Notes: generated by a model not told the origin, from the letters alone. Shown: positions 24,934 to 35,725, numbered from the stretch's first letter. The stretch: DNA of 64,000 bases from Thauera linaloolentis 47Lol = DSM 12138 (GCF_000310205.1 NZ_AMXE01000002.1:62001-126000), one strand, 5' to 3'. Translations and numbers: made by a program.

Positions 24934-27813
24934 TTACAGAGTCCTCGCCACTTCCTTGATCTCGAACACCTCGAGCTGGTCGCCTTCCTGGATGTCGTTG
25001 TAGTTGCGGAGCTGCAGGCCGCACTCGTAACCGAACTTGACTTCCTTGACGTCGTCCTTGAAACGCTTGAGCGATTCGAGCTCGCCGGTCCACAGCACCG
25101 TGTGGTTGCGCAGCAGGCGGACGTGGGAACCGCGCTTGACCATGCCTTCGAGCACGTAGCAGCCGGCGATCGAGCCCACCTTGGAGATGGTGAACACCTG
25201 GCGGATCTCGACCATGCCGATGACTTCTTCGCGCTTCTCGGGCGCCAGCATGCCGGACAGCGCCGCCTTAACCTCATCCACGGCGTCGTAAATGATGTTG
25301 TAGTAGCGGATGTCCACACCGAAGGTTTCGGCCAGCTTGCGCGCACCAGCATCGGCACGGATGCTGAAGCCGAGGATGACCGCCCCCGATGCCTGCGCCA
25401 GGTTGACGTCGGATTCGGAAATCGCGCCCACCGCGGCATGGATGACGTTGACCCGGACCTCGTCGGTAGACAGCTTCTGCAGCGACTGCACGAGCGCTTC
25501 CTGCGAACCTTGCACGTCGGCCTTGATGATCAGCGGCAGGCTCTTGACCTCGCCCTCGGCCATCTGCTCCATCAGCGTCTCGAGCTTGGCGGCCTGCTGC
25601 TTCGCCAGCTTGACGTCGCGGAACTTGCCCTGGCGGAACAGGGCGATTTCGCGCGCCTTGCGCTCATCTGCGAGCGCGATCGCCTCGTCGCCCGCGGCCG
25701 GTACGTCCGACAGGCCGAGGATCTCGACCGGAATGGACGGCCCCGCCTCGTCGATCTGCTTGCCGTTCTCGTCGAGCATCGCGCGGATGCGGCCGAAGGT
25801 GGCGCCGGCGAGCACCACGTCGCCCTTGCGCAGGGTGCCGGACTGCACCAGCAGCGAGGCCACCGGACCACGCCCCTTGTCGAGGCGCGCTTCGATGATC
25901 AGGCCCTTGGCCGGGGCCTCGACCGGCGCGGTGAGCTCCAGCACTTCGGCTTGCAGCAGGATGGCTTCGAGCAGTTCGTCGACGCCCGTGCCCTTCTTCG
26001 CCGACACCGGCACGAACATGACGTCGCCGCCGTATTCTTCCGGCACCACGCTTTCGGCGATCAGTTCCTGCTTCACGCGCTCGGGGTTCGCCTCGGGCTT
26101 GTCGATCTTGTTGATCGCCACTACCAGCGGCACGCCGGCCGCCTTGGCGTGGTGGATGGCTTCACGCGTCTGCGGCATCACGCCGTCGTCCGCCGCCACC
26201 ACAAGGATGACGATGTCCGTCGCCTTGGCGCCACGCGCGCGCATCGCCGTGAAGGCTTCGTGGCCCGGGGTATCGAGGAAGGTGACCACGCCGCGCGAGG
26301 TCTCGACGTGATACGCGCCGATGTGCTGGGTAATGCCGCCGAATTCGCCCGACGCCACCTTGGCGCGGCGAATGTAGTCGAGCAGCGAGGTCTTGCCGTG
26401 GTCGACGTGGCCCATGACGGTGACCACCGGCGCGCGCGGCAGGACTTCGACGTCCTTGTGCTCGTCGCTTTCATCGAGGAAGGCATCCGGATCGTCCAGC
26501 TTGGCCGCAAGCGCGGTGTGCCCCATTTCCTCGACGATGATCATCGCCGTATCCTGGTCCAGCACCTGGTTGATCGTGACCATCGTGCCCATCTTCATCA
26601 GGGCCTTGATGACCTCGGTGGCCTTCACCGCCATCTTGTGGGCGAGATCCGCCACAGTGATGGTCTCGGGCACGTGCACTTCGCGCACGATCGGTTCGCT
26701 CGGCGCCTGGAAGTTGCTGCGGTCGTCCTGCTGGTGGCGGCCATGACGGCCGCCGCCCTTGCCCGCACCGCGCCAGTTGTTGCCGTTCGCGCCCACTTCG
26801 CCACGGGTCTTGAGACCGCCGCGGCGCTTGCCGCCGTCCGCATCGCGCGCGGGCGCAGCCGCACCCCGCTTGGCATCCTTGGCCCCCGACTTGTCCTCGG
26901 TCTTGGCCGGACGGTGCAGCGTGCCGCTACCGGGCTTGGCCGCAGCCGGTTTGGCGGGCTCTTCCTGCTTCTTCAGCGCCGCGGCGACGCGCGCTTCTTC
27001 TTCGGCGCGGCGGGCATCGGCCGCGGCACGCGCCGCTGCCTCGCGCTCCTGGCGAGCGCGGAGGTCGGCCGCCTGGCGCTCTCTGAGCGCGCGCAGGCGA
27101 TCCTCGTCGCGCTTGCGCGCGGCGACTTCTTCGTCGCTCAGGATTTCGCTGATGGGCAGGGGCTTGGAACGCACGAGCGTGGTTGTGATCTTTGCCGGCG
27201 GCGCAGGTACGGCCGCGGCCGCCGGGGCGGATGCTTCGGATTTCGGCTCCGGTTCGGCGGCCTGGACGGGCGCCTGCTCCGGTTCGGGTTCGGGCGCCGG
27301 CTGTTCGGCCACCGGCGGCGGAGCGGGCTGCTCCACAGCAGCCGGCTCGGCTTCCTCGGCAGCGGCCTGCTCCACCACTTCGGGCTCGGCCGGCGCAGGT
27401 GCCGCGGCGACTTCAGCCACGGGTTCGAGCAGCGGCACTTCGATCTGTTCAGGCAGCTCGGCCGCTTCTTCCACACTTTCTGCGGCATCGAGAACCGGAA
27501 TGTCGGCAACGGCCTCGTCACGCTTGACGAAAGTGCGCTTCTTGCGCACTTCGACCTGCACCGTACGCGCGCGGCCGGTCGAATCGGTCGCGCGGATTTC
27601 CGTCGTCTGCTTGCGGGTCAGGGTGATCTTGCCCTTGGGCTCGGTATCGCCGTGCGAACGGCGCAGGTATTCCAGCAGTCTCGCCTTGTCCTGTTCTGTC
27701 AGCAGATCGGTCGGGCCGGATTTGTCGACGCCGGCACGCTTCAACTGCTCGAGCAGCGCCGCGGCCGGCATCTTCAGTTCGCCGGCAAACTGGGTCACGC
27801 TCATGTTTTCCAT
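24934..27813 (-). CDS. infB: translation initiation factor IF-2
   Basis: A 959-residue GTPase that delivers fMet-tRNA to the 30S subunit and promotes subunit joining. The ATG at 27813 ([15 protein letters not shown]) has GGGAGGG upstream. Parts: an N-terminal IF2_N fold (1-55), a long Glu/Ala/Pro-rich linker (to about residue 370), a second small N domain ([20 protein letters not shown]), then the G domain with [17 protein letters not shown] and NKID, and domains II-IV to the end. The linker is the usual variable region. It follows nusA by 13 bases. Confidence 0.97.
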   Translation of the reverse strand: MENMSVTQFAGELKMPAAALLEQLKRAGVDKSGPTDLLTEQDKARLLEYLRRSHGDTEPKGKITLTRKQTTEIRATDSTGRARTVQVEVRKKRTFVKRDEAVADIPVLDAAESVEEAAELPEQIEVPLLEPVAEVAAAPAPAEPEVVEQAAAEEAEPAAVEQPAPPPVAEQPAPEPEPEQAPVQAAEPEPKSEASAPAAAAVPAPPAKITTTLVRSKPLPISEILSDEEVAARKRDEDRLRALRERQAADLRARQEREAAARAAADARRAEEEARVAAALKKQEEPAKPAAAKPGSGTLHRPAKTEDKSGAKDAKRGAAAPARDADGGKRRGGLKTRGEVGANGNNWRGAGKGGGRHGRHQQDDRSNFQAPSEPIVREVHVPETITVADLAHKMAVKATEVIKALMKMGTMVTINQVLDQDTAMIIVEEMGHTALAAKLDDPDAFLDESDEHKDVEVLPRAPVVTVMGHVDHGKTSLLDYIRRAKVASGEFGGITQHIGAYHVETSRGVVTFLDTPGHEAFTAMRARGAKATDIVILVVAADDGVMPQTREAIHHAKAAGVPLVVAINKIDKPEANPERVKQELIAESVVPEEYGGDVMFVPVSAKKGTGVDELLEAILLQAEVLELTAPVEAPAKGLIIEARLDKGRGPVASLLVQSGTLRKGDVVLAGATFGRIRAMLDENGKQIDEAGPSIPVEILGLSDVPAAGDEAIALADERKAREIALFRQGKFRDVKLAKQQAAKLETLMEQMAEGEVKSLPLIIKADVQGSQEALVQSLQKLSTDEVRVNVIHAAVGAISESDVNLAQASGAVILGFSIRADAGARKLAETFGVDIRYYNIIYDAVDEVKAALSGMLAPEKREEVIGMVEIRQVFTISKVGSIAGCYVLEGMVKRGSHVRLLRNHTVLWTGELESLKRFKDDVKEVKFGYECGLQLRNYNDIQEGDQLEVFEIKEVARTL

Positions 27814-27826
27814 TACTGCCCTCCCA

Positions 27827-29302
27827 TCATTCCTGGAACCAATGGGCGCGCGCAACGGAAATCAGCGCCTTGGCTCTTTCTTCGTCGATCCCGGCCATCT
27901 CGACCAGTTCGTCGACCGCGAGGTCGGCGAGGTCGTCGCGGGTGCGGACACCCTGCTGGGCCAGTTTGGCGGCAAGGGACTTCTCCATGCCGTCGAGATT
28001 GAGCAGATCGTCGGAGACGTTCTCCAACTGCTCTTCGGTCACGATCGCCTCGGTCAGCAACACGTTGCGTGCGCGGTTGCGCAACTCGTTGACCGTCTCT
28101 TCGTCGAAGGCTTCGATCTCGAGCATTTCGGCCAGCGGCACGTAGGCGATTTCTTCCAGGGAGGAGAACCCCTCCTCGATCAGGATGTCGGCGATTTCCT
28201 CGTCGACATCCAGTTTTTCCATGAACAGCGCGCGCAGGCCCTGCTGTTCCTGAGCGGTCTTCTCGGCCGACTCCTGCTCGCTCATCAGGTTGATCGTCCA
28301 GGCGGTGAGCTCGGAAGCGAGCTTGACGTTCTGGCCGTTGCGGCCTATGGCGATGGCGAGGTTGTTCTCGTCCACCACCACGTCCATCGCATGGGCTTCT
28401 TCATCGACCACGATCGACACGACTTCGGCCGGCTGCAGCGCGGCGACGACGAACTGCGCCGGATCGGCGGCCCACACGATGATGTCGATCTGCTCGCCGC
28501 CGATCTCGTTGCGCACCGCGGTCACGCGCGAACCGCGCAGGCCGACGCAGGTGCCGATCGGGTCGATGCGCGGGTCGTTCGACTTGACCGCGATCTTGGC
28601 GCGCAGGCCGGGATCGCGGGCGCAGGCCTTGATTTCGAGCAGGCCGTCCTCGATCTCGGGCACTTCGAGCTCGAACAGCTTCATCAGGAACTCGGGCGCG
28701 GTGCGCGACAGGATCAGTTGCGGGCCACGGGCGCCGCGGTCGATGCGCACCAGGAAGGCCTTGACGCGGTCGCCGACGCGCAGGTTTTCGCGCGGGATCT
28801 GCTGGTCGCGCGGCAGCACGGCCTCCATGCGGCCGACCTCGATGATGGCGTTGCCGCGCTCCATGCGCTTGATGGCGCCGGAGACGAGGAATTCCTTGCG
28901 CTCGAGGAAGTCGTTCAGGACCTGTTCGCGCTCCGCGTCGCGGATCTTCTGCAGGATGACCTGCTTGGCGGCCTGGGCGCCGATGCGGCCGAAATCGATC
29001 GGTTCGAGCGGTTCGGTGACGTACTCGCCGAGCTGGATGCCGGCGTCGATGTCACGCGCATCGATGATGCCCATCTCGGCCTCGTCGTTCGTGACCTCCT
29101 CGTCGAGCATGACGATCCAGCGCCGGCACGAGGTGTAGTCGCCCGTCTCGCGGTCGATCGAAACCACCACGTCGGCGTCGTCATGGATGCGCTTCTTGGT
29201 TGCGGAGGCCAGCGCGGACTCCAGCGCGGCAAAAACGATGTCCTTGGCGACGTTCTTCTCACGCGCCAACGCATCAACAAGCAGCAGGATCTCGCGGCTC
29301 AT
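27827..29302 (-). CDS. nusA: transcription termination/antitermination factor NusA
   Basis: A 491-residue elongation factor. It has an N-terminal RNA polymerase-binding domain (1-125), an S1 domain (about 135-200), KH1 and KH2 (about 230-345, with [15 protein letters not shown] and [19 protein letters not shown]), and two C-terminal acidic repeats ([20 protein letters not shown] and [20 protein letters not shown]), as in E. coli NusA. It pauses polymerase, aids hairpin termination and takes part in rRNA antitermination. Between rimP (27 bases upstream) and infB (13 bases downstream). Confidence 0.97.
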   Translation of the reverse strand: MSREILLLVDALAREKNVAKDIVFAALESALASATKKRIHDDADVVVSIDRETGDYTSCRRWIVMLDEEVTNDEAEMGIIDARDIDAGIQLGEYVTEPLEPIDFGRIGAQAAKQVILQKIRDAEREQVLNDFLERKEFLVSGAIKRMERGNAIIEVGRMEAVLPRDQQIPRENLRVGDRVKAFLVRIDRGARGPQLILSRTAPEFLMKLFELEVPEIEDGLLEIKACARDPGLRAKIAVKSNDPRIDPIGTCVGLRGSRVTAVRNEIGGEQIDIIVWAADPAQFVVAALQPAEVVSIVVDEEAHAMDVVVDENNLAIAIGRNGQNVKLASELTAWTINLMSEQESAEKTAQEQQGLRALFMEKLDVDEEIADILIEEGFSSLEEIAYVPLAEMLEIEAFDEETVNELRNRARNVLLTEAIVTEEQLENVSDDLLNLDGMEKSLAAKLAQQGVRTRDDLADLAVDELVEMAGIDEERAKALISVARAHWFQE

Positions 29303-29329
29303 TTCAGGAAAACCTCCACATCCACAGTC

Positions 29330-29764
29330 TCAGAATTTAGGTACAAGGCGTGCCTTCTCGATGTCCTCGAAAGGCAGCAGGCGCTCGCCCTTCTCGGTCG
29401 TGAGCACCACGGCGCCATCGCGCACACCGCCCAGCACACCGGCAAAATTACGTTGGTTGTCGACCGGCAGCGACAGCCGGATCTGAGCCTCTTCGCCGGC
29501 AAAGCGCTCGAAATCCGCCAGTTTTTTCAGCGGACGATCCAGCCCGGGAGAAGACACTTCGAGACGGTCGTAGTCGATGTTCTCGACTTCGAACACGCGC
29601 TGCAGCTGGTTGCTCACCGTGGCGCAGTCATCGACGGTGATGCCCCGCTCGATATCGAGGAAGACACGCAACAGACGCCCGCGCGGCGAAAACTCGATGT
29701 CCACGAGTTCGTAGCCGAGGCCGGTCACCACCTGTTCGATCAGATTCTCGATTCCTGCTCGCAT
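29330..29764 (-). CDS. rimP: ribosome maturation factor RimP
   Basis: A 144-residue 30S assembly factor. The N-terminal domain has LGYELVDIEFSPRGRLLRVF and the VSSPGLDRPLKK motif; the C-terminal SH3-like domain ends ...LPFEDIEKARLVPKF. First gene of the rimP-nusA-infB-rbfA-truB-rpsO-pnp unit. An intrinsic terminator ends only about 40 bases upstream of its ATG (29801-29825), so its promoter either lies in that short gap or reads through the terminator. Confidence 0.96.
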   Translation of the reverse strand: MRAGIENLIEQVVTGLGYELVDIEFSPRGRLLRVFLDIERGITVDDCATVSNQLQRVFEVENIDYDRLEVSSPGLDRPLKKLADFERFAGEEAQIRLSLPVDNQRNFAGVLGGVRDGAVVLTTEKGERLLPFEDIEKARLVPKF

Positions 29765-29800
29765 GCCTTTCTTCCACCCTGCGCGCGATCGCCGCGCACA

Positions 29801-29825
29801 AATAAAAAATGGGCCTAACGCCCAT
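29801..29825 (-). terminator. intrinsic terminator upstream of rimP
   Basis: On the minus strand ATGGGC-GTTAG-GCCCAT followed by a T-rich tract (TTTTTTATTT). It probably ends the scpA-scpB-rluB transcript. Its closeness to rimP allows an attenuator role. Confidence 0.8.
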
Positions 29826-30029
29826 CAACCCATCGCCCCTGTCCGGAACATGCCGCTGGTCACAACCGAATGGCGGCGCTCGCCCGGCACACCGCCGAAA
29901 GACGCGAACGGGCAGAAGCCATCCACCAAAGCCGCAGGATTATAGCGCCAAAACCGACAGCCGGGCAAACCGCCGCAATGCGGCGATCCGGCCCGGCCTG
30001 TCACTGAATGTGACGAATCCGCGGCGAAA

Positions 30030-31175
30030 TCAGCGCGCCACGGGCGTGGTGCGATGCATCTTGGGCGGGCGTTTCGCGCGCTCGTCCTTCTGCACCTGCC
30101 GCTGCGGTACCGGCAGACCGGCGAGCCGACAGGCGTCGTCCTCGGGCATTTCCATCCACATGCCGCGCTTGAGGCGGGTCGGCAGCTCCACCGCGCCATA
30201 GCGCACGCGCATCAGGCGGCTCACGGTCAGCCCGACCGCCTCGAACATGCGCCGCACCTCGCGGTTCCGCCCTTCCGAAATCGTCACCCGATACCAGTGA
30301 TTGGCCCCCTCGCCGCCTTCGTCCCGCAAGGTATTGAAGCGGGCCGGGCCGTCGGCGAGCTGGATACCCTCGGTCAGGGATGTCGTCTGCTCCTCGCTCA
30401 ATTCGCCAAGCAGCCGTACCGCGTACTCGCGCTCCAACTCGTAGCGCGGATGCATCAGGCGGTTGGCGAGGTCGCCGTCATTGGTGAACAGCAGCAAGCC
30501 GGACGTATTGAAGTCCAGCCGCCCGACCGCCAGCCAGCGCCCCTTGCGCAGCACCGGCAGGCGCTCGAACACGGTCGGACGCCCCTCGGGGTCGTCGCGC
30601 GACACGATCTCGCCTTCGGGCTTATGGTAGATGAGCACGCGTGGCGAGCGCTGGGTAAAGCGCAGCGGCACCAGCTTGCCATTGACCTTGACGCGGTCGC
30701 CCGGCCCGATCTTCTGCCCGAGCGAGGCCGGCAGGCCATTGACCGAGATACGGCCGGCGATCACCCAGTCCTCGATTTCCCGCCGCGAGGCGACACCGGC
30801 CTGGGCCAGCACCTTCTGCAGGCGCTCGGGCTCGGTCAGCGTCGTCGGTGCGTTGCGTCCGCCGCCCTGCCCCTGAGGCCGGGGCCTCGGCGCGCGCTCG
30901 CCGCGTTCGGGCTGCCCCAGCGCGGACTTGTGCGCATCCGGCCTGCGCGCGGGATCGCCGCCGCCCGGCCGCCCTCCCGGCTTTCCGCCCCGCGGCGCAC
31001 GCGGACCGCGCGGATCGGCATTGAGGTGGGCATCGGGATCACGCGGCTGGGCATCCTCGTCGCGTGCATCGCCGTCTCGCGCGGCGCGCGGCCGACGTCC
31101 GGGACGGTCGAGAATCTCGATCGCGTCAGATTTCTTCTGCGGGGGGCGGAACGGGCTGTTCGGTTTGCGAGGCAT
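30030..31175 (-). CDS. rluB: 23S rRNA pseudouridine synthase, RluB family
   Basis: A 381-residue pseudouridine synthase, probably acting on U2605 of 23S rRNA. About 110 N-terminal residues are a low-complexity Arg/Gly/Pro/Asp-rich extension ([18 protein letters not shown]), followed by an S4 RNA-binding domain ([20 protein letters not shown]) and the catalytic domain with the Asp in [12 protein letters not shown] and the [13 protein letters not shown] motif. The basic tail ([13 protein letters not shown]) may also bind RNA. Its ATG lies inside scpB (50-base overlap); starts further in would lose only the extension. The scpA-scpB-rluB order is common. Confidence 0.94.
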   Translation of the reverse strand: MPRKPNSPFRPPQKKSDAIEILDRPGRRPRAARDGDARDEDAQPRDPDAHLNADPRGPRAPRGGKPGGRPGGGDPARRPDAHKSALGQPERGERAPRPRPQGQGGGRNAPTTLTEPERLQKVLAQAGVASRREIEDWVIAGRISVNGLPASLGQKIGPGDRVKVNGKLVPLRFTQRSPRVLIYHKPEGEIVSRDDPEGRPTVFERLPVLRKGRWLAVGRLDFNTSGLLLFTNDGDLANRLMHPRYELEREYAVRLLGELSEEQTTSLTEGIQLADGPARFNTLRDEGGEGANHWYRVTISEGRNREVRRMFEAVGLTVSRLMRVRYGAVELPTRLKRGMWMEMPEDDACRLAGLPVPQRQVQKDERAKRPPKMHRTTPVAR

Positions 31176-31725
31176 CGACGAGGTCCATGATTTTTTCGAT
31201 CTCGGTCAGCGCAGGCAGCTCGGTGAGGCTGCGCAGACCCATGTCATCGAGAAAGCGCCGGGTGGTGGCGAATAATGCCGGGCGGCCCGGCGTGTCGCGG
31301 TGGCCGACCACATCGACCCAGCCGCGCGATTCCAGCGTCTTCAGTATGTTGGGCGACACCGCCACGCCGCGCACATCCTCGATGTCGCCGCGCGTGACGG
31401 GTTGCCGGTAGGCGATGATCGCCAGCGTTTCCATGACCGCCCGCGAGTAGCGCGGCGGCTTTTCTTCCTTCAGCCGGTCCAGATAGACCTGATATCCGGC
31501 GCGCGTCTGGAAGCGCCAGCCACTGGCCAGTTGCACGAGCTCGACGCCCCGATCGGCAGCCATCCATTCGGCGCGCAGCTCTTCCAACAGCTTGCGCACC
31601 AGTTCCGGCCCCGGATCCTCGTCGAACAGGCGACGCAGCTCCGACACCGGCAACGGTGCCGGCGCGGCAAGCAGAGCGGCCTCGATGACCCTCGACCAGG
31701 CCTCAGGCGTCGTCGCGTGCTGCAT
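31126..31725 (-). CDS. scpB: segregation and condensation protein B
   Basis: A 199-residue winged-helix protein that with ScpA regulates the SMC condensin complex. Family features: [20 protein letters not shown] near the start and the highly conserved [20 protein letters not shown], followed by [20 protein letters not shown] with the G-R-P-A pattern. It overlaps scpA upstream by 23 bases and rluB downstream by 50 bases, indicating tight translational coupling. Confidence 0.95.
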   Translation of the reverse strand: MQHATTPEAWSRVIEAALLAAPAPLPVSELRRLFDEDPGPELVRKLLEELRAEWMAADRGVELVQLASGWRFQTRAGYQVYLDRLKEEKPPRYSRAVMETLAIIAYRQPVTRGDIEDVRGVAVSPNILKTLESRGWVDVVGHRDTPGRPALFATTRRFLDDMGLRSLTELPALTEIEKIMDLVDASQTEQPVPPPAEEI

Positions 31726-32533
31726 CGGCCAACTTTACGTAGATCGGCGCAAAGGCCTCGTTCTGGCTCACGTCCACCAGCCTTTCCTTGACCAACTCGA
31801 GCACCGCCAGAAAACTCACGACGAGCCCCGCCGCGCCGAGCTTCGCGTCGAACAGCGTATCGAACACGATGAAATTACCACTGCCCAATTTGCGCAGGAT
31901 AGCCGTCATGTGCTCTCGTACCGAAAGCTGTTCGCGCCCGACACGGTGATGCTGCGTCAGGCGGGCGTTCTTCATGATCCGCAGCCATGCGAGCTGCAAG
32001 TCGTGCAGGCTGACCTCGGGCAGGCGCTCGACCACCTTCTCGGCGACGAACACGCCGACCCACTCGAAATCGCGTTCCACGCGCGGCAACATGTCGAGCC
32101 GCGCCGCGGCGAGCTTCATACGCTCGTATTCCAGCAGGCGGCGGACCAGTTCGGCGCGCGGGTCTTCCTCTTCCGCATTTTCGCGCGGCGGCCGCGGCAA
32201 CAGCATGCGCGACTTGATCTCGAGCAGCATCGCCGCCATCAGCAGATACTCGGCCGCGAGTTCCAGATTCGTCGCCCGCATCGCGTCGACATACTCGAGA
32301 TACTGCGCCGTGAGCGGCGCCATCGGAATGTCGAGCACATCGAGGTTGGCCTTGCGGATCAGGTACAGCAGCAGATCGAGCGGCCCCTCGAAGGCGTCGA
32401 GGAACACCTCGAGCGCATCGGGCGGAATATACAGGTCTTTCGGCAGTTCGAGCAGGGGTTCGCCATAGATGCGCACCACGTGCTCGAGCACCCCGGGCGC
32501 TTCGACCGGCGCCAGATCCAGCGTCAGGCTCAT
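31703..32533 (-). CDS. scpA: segregation and condensation protein A
   Basis: A 276-residue kleisin subunit of the SMC-ScpAB complex that bridges SMC heads. Typical N-terminal part: [20 protein letters not shown] and [20 protein letters not shown], then [20 protein letters not shown]. The C-terminal winged helix includes [20 protein letters not shown]. It follows the site-2 protease gene by 13 bases. Confidence 0.95.
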   Translation of the reverse strand: MSLTLDLAPVEAPGVLEHVVRIYGEPLLELPKDLYIPPDALEVFLDAFEGPLDLLLYLIRKANLDVLDIPMAPLTAQYLEYVDAMRATNLELAAEYLLMAAMLLEIKSRMLLPRPPRENAEEEDPRAELVRRLLEYERMKLAAARLDMLPRVERDFEWVGVFVAEKVVERLPEVSLHDLQLAWLRIMKNARLTQHHRVGREQLSVREHMTAILRKLGSGNFIVFDTLFDAKLGAAGLVVSFLAVLELVKERLVDVSQNEAFAPIYVKLADAARDDA

Positions 32534-32546
32534 GGAAACATGCGCC

Positions 32547-33206
32547 TCAGATACCGACCAGCACGCCGATCAGATACCGGAACCCCGCGATCAGCGGCCA
32601 CAGGATGGTACCGAGCACCCCTGTGACCAACAGGACGAGCAGGATCGGAAAGCCATAAGGCTCGAGCCGCGCAAAGCCCCAGGCCAGGCGACTCGGCAGC
32701 AGGCTGACGGCGATGCGCCCGCCATCCAGTGGCGGAATCGGCAACAGGTTCAGCACCATCAGCACGGCATTGATCTGCATTCCGGCATCGGCCATTTTCA
32801 TCATCGGCAAGGTGTAAGCGCCGGCCTCGCCCGCCATCGCGATCCGGAACAGGATCGCCCAGCCCAGCGCCATCAGCAGATTCATGAACGGCCCGGCAGC
32901 GGCGACCCACAGCATGTCCGCCTTCGGGTTGCGCAGGCGGCCGAAGTTGACCGGTACCGGCTTCGCCCAGCCGAACAGAATGCCACCCGCGCCGAACAGC
33001 GCGCTCAGGGCCAGAATGCCCGCCGGCACCAGCACCGTGCCCACCGGATCGATATGGCGCAGCGGATTGAGCGTGATGCGCCCGGCCAGGTCCGCCGTAG
33101 GGTCGCCGAAATGGCGGGCGACATAGCCGTGCGCAGCCTCGTGCAGGGTAATGGCGAGCACCACCGGCAGCGCCCAGATCGCCAGCGTCGAAATCAGAGA
33201 ATCCAT
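32547..33206 (-). CDS. site-2 protease family membrane metalloprotease (M50)
   Basis: A 219-residue multi-pass membrane protein of the short site-2 protease group without PDZ domain. The zinc motif is H22-E-A-A-H26 in the first membrane segment (AITLHEAAHGYVA). The second metal-site motif is NLLPIPPLDGGR near residue 155, with the Asp ligand. About five to six hydrophobic segments are seen. Substrates of this group are mostly unknown. It sits just upstream of scpA, a common arrangement in proteobacteria. Confidence 0.93.
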   Translation of the reverse strand: MDSLISTLAIWALPVVLAITLHEAAHGYVARHFGDPTADLAGRITLNPLRHIDPVGTVLVPAGILALSALFGAGGILFGWAKPVPVNFGRLRNPKADMLWVAAAGPFMNLLMALGWAILFRIAMAGEAGAYTLPMMKMADAGMQINAVLMVLNLLPIPPLDGGRIAVSLLPSRLAWGFARLEPYGFPILLVLLVTGVLGTILWPLIAGFRYLIGVLVGI

Positions 33207-33273
33207 GGAAGCATCGGCAGCAAAGCGCGCATTCTAGCAGAGCGCCATCCTGGCACCGTGCTTGCCGGGGCGC

Positions 33274-33906
33274 TCAATCCGCCTCCAGCCCGAAGGGGCC
33301 GAGCGCGCCACAGCCCGCACGCACCAGTTGCGGCGTGCCCGTGGTCAGGTCGATCACCGTCGTCGCCTCGGGGCCGCAATAGCCGGCTTCGATCACGAGA
33401 TCGACCAGCTTTTCGAGACGCTCGCGGATTTCGTCGGGATCGGTCAGCGGCAGCGCCTCGTCCGGCAGCAGCAGCGTCGAGGTCAGCATCGGACCGTCCA
33501 GTTCGGCGAGCAGTGCCGACACCACCGCATGCTCGGGGATGCGCAGGCCGATCGTCTTGCGCTTGGGGTGCAGCACGCGCCGCGGCAGTTCCTTCGTGCC
33601 TTCGAGAATGAAGGTATACGCGCCGGGTGTGGTCGCCTTGAGCAAGCGGTACTGGCTGTTGTCCACCCTCGCATAGGTGGCGATCTCGGACAGATCCCGG
33701 CACATCAACGTGAAATGATGCCGCTCATCGACGCCGCGAATTCGGCGGATGCGGTCGAGCAGGCTGGCGTCGCCGACCATGCACACCAAGGCGTAGGCCG
33801 AATCGGTCGGCAGCACGACCAGCCCGCCACCGCGGATGATCTCGGCGGCCTGGCGGACGAGCCGCGGCTGGGGCTGCTCGGGATGGAGGGAAAAGAACTG
33901 GGCCAT
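33274..33906 (-). CDS. YciO-type protein of the Sua5/YrdC fold
   Basis: A 210-residue protein similar in length and sequence to E. coli YciO: start MAQFFSLHPEQPQPR, GGGLVVLPTDSAYAL, HFTLMCRDLSEIATYA, PGAYTFILEGTKELPRR, KRKTIGLRIPEH. The Sua5/YrdC fold binds ATP and RNA. True TsaC makes threonylcarbamoyl-AMP for tRNA t6A; YciO is a paralogue whose activity is much weaker and not well established, so tRNA modification should not be assumed. It follows the PHP-domain gene by 15 bases. Confidence 0.9.
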   Translation of the reverse strand: MAQFFSLHPEQPQPRLVRQAAEIIRGGGLVVLPTDSAYALVCMVGDASLLDRIRRIRGVDERHHFTLMCRDLSEIATYARVDNSQYRLLKATTPGAYTFILEGTKELPRRVLHPKRKTIGLRIPEHAVVSALLAELDGPMLTSTLLLPDEALPLTDPDEIRERLEKLVDLVIEAGYCGPEATTVIDLTTGTPQLVRAGCGALGPFGLEAD

Positions 33907-33921
33907 GGCGATCGTTTTTTC

Positions 33922-34776
33922 TCAGATGAAGCGCGACCACACTGGCGTGAGGTCGGGCGGAAGGGGATTGCAGCGCCCGACGTCGACCGGGCTTTCTTTT
34001 TCGCCGTGGAAATCGGACGCGCGCGATGCGAGCAGACCGCGCTGCCGGGCAACAGTGGCGAAGCGGCGCATCTCGTCTTCGCTGTGCGCACCCGACACGA
34101 CTTCGATGGCCTCGCCGCCGGCCGCGACGAAGCGGTCGAGCAGGCGGCCCATGTCGGCATTGGACAACCGGTAGCGCGCGGGATGGGCAACAACGGCGAT
34201 GCCGCCCGCGCCGACGATCCAGCCCACTGCATCCTCGAGCGACGCCCATTCATGCTCGACGAAGCCGGGCTTGCCCCGCACCAGATAGTGATCGAACACC
34301 GTCCTGACATCCGGCATCACGCCGCTGGCGACGAGGTGGCGCGCGAAATGGGCGCGGCTGACGAGTGCGGGATTGCGCGCAAACCGGCGCGCGCCTTCGA
34401 GCGCGCCGCCGATGCCGGCCGCGGCCAGCGCCTCGCCGATGCGTACAGCGCGCGCGTCGCGCCCCGAGCGGATCTGCCGCAGGCCGGCGACAATGCCGGA
34501 GTTCTGCGGATCGATGCCAAGGCCCACGATATGGATCGTTTCATCGGCGAAGGACACCGAGACCTCGACGCCGGGGATGAAGCGCAGCCCGAGCTCGGAC
34601 GCGGTCGCCGCGGCAACGGCGAGCCCGCCGAGTTCGTCGTGATCGGTCAGCGCGAGCAGTTCGACGCCGTTCGCCTTGGCCCGCCTGACCACATCGGCGG
34701 GCTCGAGCCAGCCGTCCGACACGGTGGAATGGCAGTGAAGGTCGGCGTTGAGCGCATGCAACTCGGCGAGTTCCAT
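33922..34776 (-). CDS. PHP-domain phosphoesterase (RNase AM/YciV-like)
   Basis: A 284-residue PHP-domain protein. Metal-binding motifs: ADLHCHSTVSDG (H-x-H near residue 12), ALTDHDELGG, PGVEVS, AHFARH, VVAHPARY, and D-F-H near the C terminus (RASDFHGEKE). This resembles E. coli YciV (RNase AM), a 5'-3' exoribonuclease and 3',5'-nucleotide bisphosphatase that matures 5' ends of rRNAs. The ATG at 34776 has CGGAG upstream; an ATG at 34803 overlaps the preceding hydrolase stop (ATGA) and would add nine residues. Pairing with a yciO-type gene is also seen in E. coli relatives. Confidence 0.9.
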   Translation of the reverse strand: MELAELHALNADLHCHSTVSDGWLEPADVVRRAKANGVELLALTDHDELGGLAVAAATASELGLRFIPGVEVSVSFADETIHIVGLGIDPQNSGIVAGLRQIRSGRDARAVRIGEALAAAGIGGALEGARRFARNPALVSRAHFARHLVASGVMPDVRTVFDHYLVRGKPGFVEHEWASLEDAVGWIVGAGGIAVVAHPARYRLSNADMGRLLDRFVAAGGEAIEVVSGAHSEDEMRRFATVARQRGLLASRASDFHGEKESPVDVGRCNPLPPDLTPVWSRFI

Positions 34777-34799
34777 CTGAAGGCTCCGGAGAAAAGATG

Positions 34800-35681
34800 T
34801 CATGCCCTGTCAGACAGGAAGAACGCCTCGACGATCCCGGCGATCCGCCGGGGCTGGTCGTGGTGCAGATTGTGGCCGGCATCCGCGACCGTGCGCACCT
34901 CGATCGAAGCGAAGCAGGCCAATGCCGCCGCATGGTCGTCGTCACTGACGCCGATGCGCTCGCGCAGGCCGGCGTCCTGAGGCTCAATGGCGAGCACCGG
35001 TGCCGTCACTCGCCGCCAGCAGGCCTGTGCTTCGGCGCGGCGATAGAGCACCGGATTCACCCGACGGTGCCCGGGGTCGCCGGCAATCCGCCAGCCCTCG
35101 CCGTCGGGCTGCGACAGTTCGCCTGCCAGCCAGGCCGAACGGGCATCGTCGAGGCGCGGGTTATCGCGCCGCAGGCGTTCGGCCAGCGCTTCCCGGCTTG
35201 GGTAGATGCGCGGCCGTGGTACTTCGGTCAACTCTTCCAGCCATTGCTGATAGCGTCCGGGCGCCTCGGCCGCCTGCCGGTCCGGCAAGCCGAATGCGTC
35301 GAGCACCGCCACGCGCTCGACGCGCGAAGGGCGGATGCCCGCATACATCAGCGCGACATTGCCCCCCATGCTGTGCCCGACGAGGCGCACCGGCGCTTCA
35401 TTCTCCCCTTCGGTGATGCGCAGGATCGCATCGAGGTCGGCGAAGTAATCCGGGTACCAGTAGCCGTCGGCGCCACTCCACGCGCTGCGGCCGAAACCAC
35501 GCCAGTCGGGCGCGATCACGTGCCAGTCGCCGGCCAATGCATCGACCATGAACTGGAACGAGGCCGACGCATCCATCCAGCCATGCAGCATGTAAAGCCG
35601 TGGCGCGCCGTCGCGGCCCCATTCGCGCAGATGCAGACGCACACCACGGATAGACAGGAAACGGGAACGGGAAATCTTCAT
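34800..35681 (-). CDS. alpha/beta hydrolase
   Basis: A 293-residue cytoplasmic hydrolase. Oxyanion-hole region YMLHGWMDASAS, nucleophile elbow GHSMGGN (Ser), later acid region and catalytic His in DAGHNLHHDQP near residue 275. A lid of about 70 residues separates the elbow from the C-terminal part. The family covers esterases and haloalkane dehalogenases, so the substrate cannot be stated. First gene of the run PHP, YciO, protease, scpA, scpB, rluB. A strong GC hairpin (35706-35725) sits just upstream. Confidence 0.9.
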   Translation of the reverse strand: MKISRSRFLSIRGVRLHLREWGRDGAPRLYMLHGWMDASASFQFMVDALAGDWHVIAPDWRGFGRSAWSGADGYWYPDYFADLDAILRITEGENEAPVRLVGHSMGGNVALMYAGIRPSRVERVAVLDAFGLPDRQAAEAPGRYQQWLEELTEVPRPRIYPSREALAERLRRDNPRLDDARSAWLAGELSQPDGEGWRIAGDPGHRRVNPVLYRRAEAQACWRRVTAPVLAIEPQDAGLRERIGVSDDDHAAALACFASIEVRTVADAGHNLHHDQPRRIAGIVEAFFLSDRA

Positions 35682-35705
35682 GGACGAATCATAGCAAAGC
35701 CCCCT

Positions 35706-35725
35706 GGCGCCCCGCCCGGGGCGCC
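35706..35725. repeat. perfect 8-4-8 GC hairpin upstream of the hydrolase gene
   Basis: GGCGCCCC-GCCC-GGGGCGCC, 25 bases before the hydrolase ATG and 70 bases before the small plus-strand gene. Without a T run it could be a leader structure or a weak terminator for read-through from the YlqF gene. Confidence 0.5.

Noticed and set aside
24235-28002. 1255-codon plus-strand frame opposite rbfA-infB
   Set aside because: Mirror frame of the translation operon; no motif and biased composition.
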